Shown: positions 46,945 to 54,686 of the stretch, one piece after another
How the letters are laid out: every line of letters starts with the position of its first letter
How positions within the stretch are numbered: the first letter of the stretch is position 1
DNA from: Streptomyces sp. I05A-00742
Lineage (GTDB): Bacteria > Actinomycetota > Actinomycetes > Streptomycetales > Streptomycetaceae
Direction of reading: 5' to 3'
Assembly: GCF_013055795.1 (NCBI RefSeq)
Contig: NZ_JABETO010000019.1
Coordinates: 1 to 64,000, forward strand
DNA: 64,000 nucleotides
Program-made: the position numbers and the translations under genes
Notes under the pieces: generated by a model
The model's database searches: none
What the model saw: only the letters and a program-made list of their open reading frames with translations
What the model was told of the DNA's origin: nothing

Positions 46945-49026
46945 TCAGCGGCGGCCGGCGTCGGCGAGGGACTCGCGGGCGGCCTCGACGACGGCTTCCG
47001 AGGTCAGGCCGAACTCCTGGAAGAGCACCTGGTAGTCGGCGGAGGCGCCGAAGTGCTCCAGCGAGACGATGCGGCCGGCCTCGCCGACGTAGCGGTGCCA
47101 GGTCAGGCCGATGCCCGCCTCGACGGCCACGCGGGCCTTGACGTCCGGCAGCAGGACGCCGTCGCGGTACGCCTGGTCCTGCTCCTCGAACCACTCCACG
47201 GACGGCATCGAGACCACACGGGTCGGGATGCCCTCGGCCTGGAGCCGCTCGCGGGCCTCGACGGCCATCTGGACCTCGGAGCCGGTGCCGATGAGGATCA
47301 CCTGCGGGCGGCCGCCCTCGGCCTCGAACAGCACGTAGCCGCCCTTGGCCGCACCCTCGTTGGCCTCGTAGGTCGGGACGTTCTGGCGGGTGAGGGCCAG
47401 ACCGTGCGGAGCCGGCTTGCTCGCGTGGCGCTTCATGATCTCGCGCCAGGCGATGGCCGTCTCATTGGCGTCGGCCGGGCGGACCATGTTGAGGCCCGGG
47501 ATGGCGCGGAGCGCGGCCATGTGCTCGACCGGCTGGTGCGTCGGGCCGTCCTCGCCGAGACCGATGGAGTCGTGCGTCCACACATAGGTGACCGGCAGCT
47601 TCATCAGCGCGGCGAGCCGGACGGCGGGGCGCATGTAGTCGGAGAACACCAGGAAGGTGCCGCCGTAGACACGGGTGTTGCCGTGCAGCGCGATGCCGTT
47701 CATGGTCGAGCCCATGGCGTGCTCGCGGATGCCGAAGTGGATCGTGCGGCCGTAGGGGTTCGCCTCGGGGAGCGGGTTGCCCTCCGGGAGGAACGACGAC
47801 GACGCGTCGATCGTGGTGTTGTTCGAGCCGGCGAGGTCGGCGGAGCCGCCCCACAGCTCGGGGACGACCGCGCCGAGGGCCTTGAGGACCTCGCCGGACG
47901 CCTTGCGGGTCGCGACGGACTTGCCGGCCGGGAAGAAGGGGAGGGCCTTCTCCCAGCCGTCGGGCAGCTCGCCCGCGTCGATGCGGTCGAACTCGGCGGC
48001 CCGCTCGGGGTTGGCCTGACGCCACTTCTGGAGACGCTTGTCCCAGGCGGCGTGCGCGGCGCGGCCGCGGTCGACGACCTTGCGGACGTGCGCGAAGACG
48101 TCGTCCTCGACCTGGAAGGTCTGCTTGGGGTCGAAGCCCAGCACCTCCTTGGTCGCGGCCACCTCGGCGTCGCCGAGCGCCGAGCCGTGCGCGGCCTCGG
48201 TGTTCTGGGCGTTCGGGGCGGGCCACGCGATGATCGTCCGGGCGGCGATCAGGGAGGGACGCGAGGTCTCCTCCTGCGCCGCCTTCAGCGCCGCGTGCAG
48301 CGCCTGGATGTCGAAGTCGCCGTTGGGGGACTGCTCGATGCGCTGGACGTGCCAGCCGTAGGCCTCGTACCGCTTGAGGACGTCCTCGGAGAGGGCCGTC
48401 GCGGTGTCGCCCTCGATCGAGATGTGGTTGTCGTCGTAGAGGGCGACGATGTTGCCGAGCTTCTGGTGGCCGGCGAGCGAGGAGGCCTCCGCGGAGATGC
48501 CCTCCTCCAGGTCGCCGTCGGAGACGATCGCCCAGATGGTGTGGTCGAAGGGCGACTCGCCCGCCGGGGCCTCCGGGTCGAACAGGCCGCGCTCGTAGCG
48601 GGCGGCCATCGCCATGCCCACGGCGTTGGCGATGCCCTGGCCGAGCGGGCCGGTGGTGGTCTCCACACCGCGGGTGTGGCCGTGCTCCGGGTGGCCCGGG
48701 GTCTTGCTGCCCCAGGTGCGGAACGCCTTGAGGTCCGACAGCTCCAGGCCGTAGCCGGCCATGAAGAGCTGGACGTAGAGCGTCAGGCTGGTGTGGCCGG
48801 GCGAGAGGACGAAGCGGTCACGGCCGGTCCAGTCGGCGTCGCTGGGGTCGTGCCGCATCAGCTTCTGGAAGAGCAGGTAGGCGGCGGGCGCCAGGCTCAT
48901 GGCCGTACCGGGATGGCCGTTGCCGACCTTCTGCACGGAATCCATGGCCAGGACGCGGGCGGTGTCGACGGCCCGCTGGTCCAGTTCGGTCCACTCGAGG
49001 TCTGTGGTGGTCGGCTTGGTGCTCAC
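46945..49026 (-). CDS. tkt: Transketolase
   Basis: 693 residues. A thiamine-diphosphate enzyme, it transfers two-carbon units between pentose phosphates. NGHPGTAMSLAP is near residue 37. The ThDP/Mg motif is SDGDLEEGISAEASSLAGH near 160. The pyrimidine-domain region reads HFGIREHAMGSTMNG with the catalytic Glu, and DSIGLGEDGPTHQPVE follows. GTG start at 49026. It is the promoter-proximal gene of the pentose phosphate operon, with a 37-bp gap before tal, and is divergent from ctaB. Confidence 0.96.
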   Translation of the reverse strand: MSTKPTTTDLEWTELDQRAVDTARVLAMDSVQKVGNGHPGTAMSLAPAAYLLFQKLMRHDPSDADWTGRDRFVLSPGHTSLTLYVQLFMAGYGLELSDLKAFRTWGSKTPGHPEHGHTRGVETTTGPLGQGIANAVGMAMAARYERGLFDPEAPAGESPFDHTIWAIVSDGDLEEGISAEASSLAGHQKLGNIVALYDDNHISIEGDTATALSEDVLKRYEAYGWHVQRIEQSPNGDFDIQALHAALKAAQEETSRPSLIAARTIIAWPAPNAQNTEAAHGSALGDAEVAATKEVLGFDPKQTFQVEDDVFAHVRKVVDRGRAAHAAWDKRLQKWRQANPERAAEFDRIDAGELPDGWEKALPFFPAGKSVATRKASGEVLKALGAVVPELWGGSADLAGSNNTTIDASSSFLPEGNPLPEANPYGRTIHFGIREHAMGSTMNGIALHGNTRVYGGTFLVFSDYMRPAVRLAALMKLPVTYVWTHDSIGLGEDGPTHQPVEHMAALRAIPGLNMVRPADANETAIAWREIMKRHASKPAPHGLALTRQNVPTYEANEGAAKGGYVLFEAEGGRPQVILIGTGSEVQMAVEARERLQAEGIPTRVVSMPSVEWFEEQDQAYRDGVLLPDVKARVAVEAGIGLTWHRYVGEAGRIVSLEHFGASADYQVLFQEFGLTSEAVVEAARESLADAGRR

Positions 49027-49441
49027 CCTAGGTCAGGGCTCCTCTCCACATGTGTTTCTGGCCGGGGGCGGTATGTTCCGCCACGACGCGGCGGTGTCGA
49101 GCCTACCCTCGCGGGACACACGTCTTTTCTGCATATCGTCGGTGGACGACCGGCAGCTGCTCGGCTGCCCGCTGCACGCGGTGGCAACCGGGCCGGGGCG
49201 GAAAAGATTCCCGTCCGACGGGTGTCCGTCATATGTCCAGCGTGCGGTGCGCAGCCGGAGCCCGCCTCTCGGAAGGTGCCCGCGGGGGCACGCTCGGGCC
49301 CTTTCCGCAGGGGGCCAACACGACCCACCCCGGCGGAGGCCGTGCCATGCCCTGCGTCTAGAGTGGCTTGGTACGCGCAAGTCTTCCCCGGCCGATTCGG
49401 GCCGGATGTGCTTGCTGGCCTTATCTCTGTCAGGGGTGTGC
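49027..49441. other. 415-bp divergent region between tkt and ctaB
   Basis: No convincing gene is seen on either strand. It should carry divergent promoters. A -10-like TAGAGT (49359-49364) points toward ctaB and TAGGCT (49105-49100) toward tkt, both without a good -35. A small hairpin GGCAGC/GCTGCC lies at 49152-49169. In-frame extensions of ctaB through this region have no family similarity. Confidence 0.5.
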
Positions 49442-50383
49442 GTGACGGCCGTCGAATCCCGTCCTGCGGGGGTACTCGTCGAGAGTCCCAATCACCGGCC
49501 GTTCGGGGCCCGTGTCAAGGCTTTCGTGGCGCTGACGAAGCCGCGCGTCATCGAGCTGCTGCTGATGACGACGGTGCCGGTGATGTTCCTCGCCGCCGAG
49601 GGCGTTCCGGACATGTGGCTCGTGCTGGCCACCTGCTTCGGAGGCTACCTCTCGGCCGGCGGCGCGGCAGCGTTCAATATGTACTACGACCGGGACATCG
49701 ACGCCATGATGGACCGGACGTCCCAGCGGCCGCTGGTCACCGGCATGGTCTCGCCCCCCGAGGCCCTGGTCTTCTCGGTGGTGCTGACCGTCGGCTCGAC
49801 CGTCTGGTTCTGGTACTTCGCCAATCCCCTGTCGGCGATGCTCTCGCTCGGCGCCTCGCTCTTCTACACCGTCGTCTACACGATGATTCTCAAGCGCCGC
49901 ACCGCGCAGAACATCGTCTGGGGCGGCATCGCGGGCTGTCTGCCGGTCCTCATCGGCTGGTCGGCGGTGCGCAACGAGCTCTCCTGGGCGTCCGTGATCC
50001 TCTTCCTCGTCATCTTCTTCTGGACGCCGCCGCACTACTGGCCGCTGTCGATGAAGGTGAAGGAGGACTACGAGCGGGCCGGCGTGCCCATGCTGCCGGT
50101 CGTCGCCGGCAACAAGGTCGTCGCACGGCAGATCGTCCTCTACAGCTGGGTGATGGTGGCCGTCTCGCTGCTGCTGACGCCGCTGGGCTACACCGGCTGG
50201 TTCTACACGGTCGTGGCGGTGGCCTGCGGCGGGCTGTGGCTCAAGGAGGCGCACGCCCTGCAGGCCCGCGCCAAGGCCGAGGTCACCGGGGCGAAGCTGA
50301 AGGAGATGCGGCTCTTCCACTGGTCGATCACCTACGTCTCGCTGCTCTTCACCGCCGTCGCGATCGATCCCTTCCTGCGGTAG
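49442..50383 (+). CDS. ctaB: Protoheme IX farnesyltransferase (heme O synthase)
   Basis: 313 residues with about eight membrane segments. The UbiA-type prenyltransferase converts heme B to heme O for cytochrome oxidase. The catalytic motif NMYYDRDIDAMMDRTSQRP at about residues 78-96 binds Mg-farnesyl diphosphate, and the second motif appears around FFWTPPHYWPLSMKVKEDY. The GTG at 49442 has AGGGG five bases upstream and gives MTAVESRPAG, so the long upstream frame was not used. It works with ctaA about 0.5 kb away on the opposite strand. Confidence 0.95.
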   Translation: MTAVESRPAGVLVESPNHRPFGARVKAFVALTKPRVIELLLMTTVPVMFLAAEGVPDMWLVLATCFGGYLSAGGAAAFNMYYDRDIDAMMDRTSQRPLVTGMVSPPEALVFSVVLTVGSTVWFWYFANPLSAMLSLGASLFYTVVYTMILKRRTAQNIVWGGIAGCLPVLIGWSAVRNELSWASVILFLVIFFWTPPHYWPLSMKVKEDYERAGVPMLPVVAGNKVVARQIVLYSWVMVAVSLLLTPLGYTGWFYTVVAVACGGLWLKEAHALQARAKAEVTGAKLKEMRLFHWSITYVSLLFTAVAIDPFLR

Positions 50384-50485
50384 CCCCGCGGTCGTCGCAC
50401 GCTCTTCCGGACGGGCGGCGCGGGTGGTCAAAGCCACCCGCGCCGCCCGTCGCCATCTGGGCTACCCGTCGGTAGCATCCTGCTC

Positions 50486-50848
50486 ATGGCAGACACCAAG
50501 CAGGCCGAAACGCAGCCCGGGGAGGCTCCGCTCGACGCGAAGGCGCAGCGTCGGGCGGCCCGGCTGGCCAAGCAGATCAGCGACTTCGCGCGGACCCACG
50601 GCGGGAGCGCGGAGGGGCAGCTCGCCCACATAGGGCGTGGCACGACCCGGATCGCGCTCGTGGGCGCGAACGGGGAGTGGGGGAACCTGGTGGCCGGGTC
50701 CTACGCGACGGCGGAGAAGGCGGCCGAGCTGGCCGGGCTGACGCTGCACGAGGACTTCGACGGGGAGATGGCCGCGAAGGTGCGCACGGGGCGGTACGAG
50801 TGGTCCCGGATGGCCGGGATCCAGGTGGGCGGGCCGGCCAACGGCTGA
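50486..50848 (+). CDS. Conserved actinomycete hypothetical protein
   Basis: 120 residues, hydrophilic, no signal peptide. The N-terminus is charged and probably helical (DAKAQRRAARLAKQISDFARTHGG). Then comes a compact alpha/beta stretch with TRIALVGANGEWGNLVAGSY, TAEKAAELAGLTLHEDFDGEM and YEWSRMAGIQVG. I do not recognise a named family. The ATG lacks a clear ribosome site, but codon bias is strongly coding. It ends at a convergent terminator facing ctaA. Confidence 0.7.
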   Translation: MADTKQAETQPGEAPLDAKAQRRAARLAKQISDFARTHGGSAEGQLAHIGRGTTRIALVGANGEWGNLVAGSYATAEKAAELAGLTLHEDFDGEMAAKVRTGRYEWSRMAGIQVGGPANG

Positions 50849-50860
50849 CGTCCCGGGAGC

Positions 50861-50910
50861 GGAAACGCCGGAGGGCCGACACGAACGTGTGTCGGCCCTC
50901 CGGCGTTTCC
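50861..50910. terminator. Convergent bidirectional terminator
   Basis: A near-perfect stem of about 22 bp, with arms GGAAACGCCGGAGGGCCGAC and its complement, sits between the ends of the small hypothetical gene and ctaA. It is palindromic enough to stop transcription from both sides. Confidence 0.88.
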
Positions 50911-50923
50911 GGGATCCCGCCGC

Positions 50924-51919
50924 CTACCGCCCGGAGGCCGTCAGGGACGCGGGCTCGGGCTCCCCGGCGGGGGACGGCAGCGTCAGCAGCTCGCCGCGGT
51001 CCCGCAGCGAGAGGAAGGCCCGCAGTACGGCGATCCAGACCAGGCAGGATCCGAACATGTGCGCCCCGACGACGATCTCGGGCGAGTCGTTGAAGTACTG
51101 CACGTAGCCGACGGCGCCCTGCAGCATCAGTACGACGAACAGCTCCACCACCCGGCGCCGCGGCCCGCCCGGCGCCTTCACGGCCCGGAGCGCGAACCAC
51201 AGCGCCACCGTCAGGCCGATCACGACGAAGACCAGGTCGACGTGGAGCTGGGTGATCTCGCGGAAGTTCAGCGGGATGCGGTGGACGTCCTTCTTCGCGT
51301 CGCCCGCGTGCTGCCCGGAGCCGGTGACCACGGTGCCCGCCACGATCAGCAGGACGCTCGCGACCACCAGCACCCAGCTGAGCTGGCGCACCGGACGGGC
51401 CACCAGATCGCGCGGCTCGTCGTCGCCCTCGCCCGCCCGGTGCCACATGAGGACGGCGACCGTCAGCAGCGAGGTCGCCGCCAGGAAGTGCGCGGCGACG
51501 ATGTACGGGTTGAGGCCGGTCAGCACCGTGACGCCGCCGATGATGCCGTTGCCCGCGACGATCCAGAACTGCGCCCAGCCCAGCCGGGTCAGGTCCCGGC
51601 GGCGCGGGGTCCGCGCACGGGCCGCGATGATCGCCACGCCGACGACCGCACAGAGCACGTACGTCAGCATGCGGTTGGTGAACTCGATGACGCCGTTGAT
51701 GCCCATCTCGGGGGTGGGCGTGAGGCTGTCCTCGGTGCAGGTCGGCCATGTCGGGCAGCCCAGACCGGACTGCGTGAGCCGGACCGCGCCACCCGTCACC
51801 ACGATGACCACGGCCATGACGACGCAGGCGAACGCGGCCCGTCGGACGACCCGCGCGGAGGGCTGCCAGCGGTCGGCGATGAGCTGGAGGGGATTCAGCG
51901 AATTCGGCACGGGAGCCAT
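50924..51919 (-). CDS. ctaA: Heme A synthase
   Basis: 331 residues with eight membrane segments. It oxidises heme O to heme A for aa3-type cytochrome oxidase. VVTGGAVRLTQSGLGCPTWPTC near residue 40 holds the paired cysteines and the first extracellular loop. EFTNRMLTYVL, AHFLAATSLLT, TQLHVDLVFVV and GAHMFGSCLVW supply the heme-ligand histidines. The start is uncertain: ATG 51919 (MAPVPNSLN) is used, ATG 51940 would add seven residues, and neither has a clear ribosome site. It lies downstream of the ABC permease on the same strand. Confidence 0.92.
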   Translation of the reverse strand: MAPVPNSLNPLQLIADRWQPSARVVRRAAFACVVMAVVIVVTGGAVRLTQSGLGCPTWPTCTEDSLTPTPEMGINGVIEFTNRMLTYVLCAVVGVAIIAARARTPRRRDLTRLGWAQFWIVAGNGIIGGVTVLTGLNPYIVAAHFLAATSLLTVAVLMWHRAGEGDDEPRDLVARPVRQLSWVLVVASVLLIVAGTVVTGSGQHAGDAKKDVHRIPLNFREITQLHVDLVFVVIGLTVALWFALRAVKAPGGPRRRVVELFVVLMLQGAVGYVQYFNDSPEIVVGAHMFGSCLVWIAVLRAFLSLRDRGELLTLPSPAGEPEPASLTASGR

Positions 51920-52006
51920 CGTAGAGGCCCGCTTGTGCATGGATTCACGAGGGGTCGGCGCGCCGTCGAAGTCCCTGATGAGGGCGGCCCGCCGGGGCGG
52001 AGCGGG

Positions 52007-52777
52007 CTACTCCCAGCGGAAGAACCGGCCCGCCGCGCCCAGGCCCAGCACCGCCCACACGGCCAGGATGCCGAGGTCGCGCCAGGGCATGCCCGCACCG
52101 TCCCGCAGGACGTCCCGGAGCCCGTCGGACAGGGCCGAGATCGGCAGCAGCTCCAGCACCGCCCGCGCGGCGTCCGGGAACCGGTCGAGCGGCACGATGA
52201 CCCCGCCGGCCACCAGCAGCAGCAGGAAGACCAGGTTCGCCGCCGCCAGCGTCGCCTCCGCCTTCAGCGTGCCCGCCATCAGCAGCCCCAGCCCGGAGAA
52301 CGCCGCCGTGCCGAGGACGAGCAGCAGGAGCACGGCGAAGGGGTTGCCGTGCGGCGACCAGCCGAGCGCGAAGGCGATCACCGTCAGCAGGACGACCTGG
52401 AGCACCTCGGTGACCAGCACCGAGGCCGTCTTCGCGGTCATCAGCGCCCAGCGCGGCAGGGGGGACGCCCCGAGCCGCTTGAGCACCCCGTACCGGCGCT
52501 CGAAGCCGGTCGCGATGGCCTGCCCGGTGAAGGCCGTGGACATCACGGCCAGCGCGAGGACGCCGGGGGCCAGGAAGTCGACGGCCTCGCCGTCGCCCGT
52601 GTCGACGACGTCCACCGTGCTGAACAGGACCAGCAGCAGGGTCGGGATGATGACCGTCAGCAGTAGCTGCTCGCCGTTGCGCAGTAGCATCCGGGTCTCC
52701 AGCGCGGCCTGCGCCCGGATCATCCGGGAGAGCGGGGCGGCGCCGGGCCGGGGGGTGAAGGTACCGGTGGTGGTCAT
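52007..52777 (-). CDS. ABC-2 type transporter permease (exporter)
   Basis: 256 residues with six predicted membrane segments. The central region FERRYGVLKRLGASPLPRW is the ABC-2 signature loop seen in DrrB-like exporters. It overlaps the stop of the ATPase gene by 4 bp (ATGA), so the two form one exporter. The substrate is unknown. An equivalent exporter pair beside heme A synthase and the suf operon is also known in mycobacteria. The start at 52777 replaces a longer in-frame reading that runs into the ATPase gene. Confidence 0.88.
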   Translation of the reverse strand: MTTTGTFTPRPGAAPLSRMIRAQAALETRMLLRNGEQLLLTVIIPTLLLVLFSTVDVVDTGDGEAVDFLAPGVLALAVMSTAFTGQAIATGFERRYGVLKRLGASPLPRWALMTAKTASVLVTEVLQVVLLTVIAFALGWSPHGNPFAVLLLLVLGTAAFSGLGLLMAGTLKAEATLAAANLVFLLLLVAGGVIVPLDRFPDAARAVLELLPISALSDGLRDVLRDGAGMPWRDLGILAVWAVLGLGAAGRFFRWE

Positions 52778-53733
52778 GCGCGCAGCTCCTTGCCCGTGAG
52801 CTCCAGGAAGACGTCCTCCAGCGTGTGCCGCTCGACGGCTATCCGGTCCGGCATCACGCCGTGCTGCGCGCACCAGGTGGTCACCGTGGCGAGCAGCTGG
52901 GGGTCGATGGCGCCGCTGACCCGGTACGAGCCGGGCGTCAGCTCGACGGCCGCCGAGTCGGCGGGCAGGGCCTTCAGGAGGGAGGCGACGTCCAGGCCGG
53001 CCCGGCCGGTGAAGCGCAGGGTGTTCTCGGCGCCGCCCTTGCACAGCTCCTCGGGGCTGCCCTGGGCGATGACCCGGCCGGCGTCGATGATCGCGACGTC
53101 GTCGGCCAGCTCCTCGGCCTCCTCCATGTGGTGGGTGGTGAGCACAACGGTGACGCCGTCCTCGCGCAGCTCGCGGACCAGGTCCCAGGTCGCGCGGCGC
53201 GCCTGGGGGTCGAGGCCGGCCGTCGGCTCGTCGAGGAAGACCAGCTCGGGGCGGCCGACCACGGCCATGGCCAGGGAGAGCCGCTGCTGCTGGCCGCCGG
53301 AGAGCCGCCGGTAGGTGGTGCGCCCGCAGGTGCCGAGGCCGAGGCGGTCGATCAGCATGCCGACGTCCAGCGGGTGGGCGTGCAGGGCCGCGACGTGCCG
53401 CAGCATCTCGTCGGCGCGGGCGCCGGAGTAGATCCCGCCGCTCTGGAGCATCACGCCGACCTTCGGGCGCAGGGCCGCGGCGTCGGCCACCGGATCGAGC
53501 CCGAGCACCCGGACCGTGCCGGCGTCGGGGCGGCGGTAGCCCTCGCAGGTCTCGACGGTGGTGGTCTTGCCGGCCCCGTTGGGGCCGAGGACGGCGGTGA
53601 GGGTGCCGGCCGCGACGGAGAGGTCGAGCCCGTCCACCGCGGTCTTCCGTCCGTACCGCTTGACGAGGCCGCGGACCTCGACAGCCGGCTCCCGGCCGGG
53701 GGTCCGGGGGTCCCCCGGGAAGGCGCTGCGCAT
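52774..53733 (-). CDS. ABC transporter ATP-binding protein (DrrA-like)
   Basis: 319 residues. Walker A is GPNGAGKTT near residue 50, the signature is LSGGQQQRLSLA, and Walker B is LVFLDEPTAGLD. The H-loop His follows in TTHHMEEAEELADDV. A C-terminal extension of about 90 residues is typical of DrrA/CcmA-type exporters. It energises the permease it overlaps. It is divergent from sufR with 149 bp between the starts, a region that also holds the sufR operator. Confidence 0.92.
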   Translation of the reverse strand: MRSAFPGDPRTPGREPAVEVRGLVKRYGRKTAVDGLDLSVAAGTLTAVLGPNGAGKTTTVETCEGYRRPDAGTVRVLGLDPVADAAALRPKVGVMLQSGGIYSGARADEMLRHVAALHAHPLDVGMLIDRLGLGTCGRTTYRRLSGGQQQRLSLAMAVVGRPELVFLDEPTAGLDPQARRATWDLVRELREDGVTVVLTTHHMEEAEELADDVAIIDAGRVIAQGSPEELCKGGAENTLRFTGRAGLDVASLLKALPADSAAVELTPGSYRVSGAIDPQLLATVTTWCAQHGVMPDRIAVERHTLEDVFLELTGKELRA

Positions 53734-53797
53734 GGCGGGAAGTCTACGAACTCCACGGCGCCCCGGATGCCGCCGGGGGTGGAGGTCGCCGTGCCGG

Positions 53798-53812
53798 TTA
53801 GGTGACCCTTAG
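53798..53812. promoter_or_regulatory. Imperfect iron-box-like TTAGGTGACCCTTAG
   Basis: The left half TTAGGT matches DtxR/DmdR iron boxes (TTAGGTTAGGCTAACCTAA type), but the right half diverges and the site is 15 rather than 19 bp. It lies 70-85 bp before sufR in the divergent region shared with the ABC exporter. Iron control of suf would make sense, but the match is weak. Confidence 0.22.
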
Positions 53813-53869
53813 TGATCGAGACCACCGCCGGGTGGCCCGCCGAGGCTTGTCCCGGCTCGGCCAATTACG

Positions 53870-53883
53870 CAACAATGGTGTTG
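53870..53883. promoter_or_regulatory. SufR operator CAAC-N6-GTTG overlapping the sufR start
   Basis: CAAC (53870-53873), six bases, GTTG (53880-53883). This is exactly the recognition pattern reported for cyanobacterial SufR. The final G is the first base of the sufR GTG codon, so bound protein would cover the start of a leaderless or short-leader transcript. Autorepression of the whole suf operon is the natural inference. Confidence 0.6.
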
Positions 53884-54686
53884 TGAAATACGCGGGCGAG
53901 GCTCCGGAGGGGCCCGCGGCCGAGGCGGCCGCCGGGTCGGACCCCGGCGTACCCACCGCGCCCGCGGTACCCGCGGCCCGGGACGAGCAGCGCGCCCACG
54001 ACGAACAGCGCGGCACCCGCGCCCGCGTCGTCCGCTCCATCCTCGATCACGGTCCGTCCACCGCGGCCGAGCTGGCCCTGCGCCTGGAGCTCACCCAGGC
54101 GGCGGTCCGCCGCCACCTGGACACGCTGGGCGCCGAGGGCATGGTCGAGCCCCGCGAGAAGCGGGTCTACGGAGCCCGTACGCGCGGCCGCCCCGCCAAG
54201 GTCTTCGCCCTGACGGACTGCGGCCGGGACGCCTTCGACCAGGCCTACGACAAGCTGGCGGCCGACGCCCTGCGCTGGATCGCCCAGGCCGCCGGCGGCG
54301 GGGAGATGGGCGAGGCCGCGGTCGCCGCCTTCGCCCGTGCCCGGATGGCAGCCCAGGCCGAGGGCTACCGCGAGGCACTGGAGGCCGCTCCCCCCGAGGA
54401 GCGGGCCCGAGTGCTGGCCCGGGCATTGACCGAGGACGGGTACGCTGCTACGGCGCGCACAGCGCCGGTCGGCGAACAGCTCTGCCAGCACCACTGCCCG
54501 GTCGCCCACGTCGCCGAGCAGTTCCCGCAGCTGTGCGAGGCGGAGACCGAGGTCTTCTCCCGCCTGCTCGGAACGCATGTGCAACGTCTTGCCACCATCG
54601 CCCACGGCGACGGGGTGTGCACGACGTTCATCCCCAACAAGACCACCACAGCATCCACCAGCACGGCCGGGAGGAACCCCGCATGA
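53883..54686 (+). CDS. sufR: SufR-type Fe-S regulator of the suf operon
   Basis: 267 residues. A winged helix-turn-helix at about residues 45-105 has SILDHGPSTAAELALRLELTQAAVRRHLDTL and a wing with RTRGRPAKVF. The C-terminal region holds cysteines spaced C-x3-C-x12-C-x27-C (LCQHHCP, QLCEAE, GVCTTF). Cyanobacterial SufR uses C-x12-C-x13-C-x14-C; here a histidine sits 13 residues after the third cysteine, so His ligation is possible. The GTG at 53883 gives a VKYAGEA start. The gene overlaps sufB by ATGA. Confidence 0.87.
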   Translation: MKYAGEAPEGPAAEAAAGSDPGVPTAPAVPAARDEQRAHDEQRGTRARVVRSILDHGPSTAAELALRLELTQAAVRRHLDTLGAEGMVEPREKRVYGARTRGRPAKVFALTDCGRDAFDQAYDKLAADALRWIAQAAGGGEMGEAAVAAFARARMAAQAEGYREALEAAPPEERARVLARALTEDGYAATARTAPVGEQLCQHHCPVAHVAEQFPQLCEAETEVFSRLLGTHVQRLATIAHGDGVCTTFIPNKTTTASTSTAGRNPA

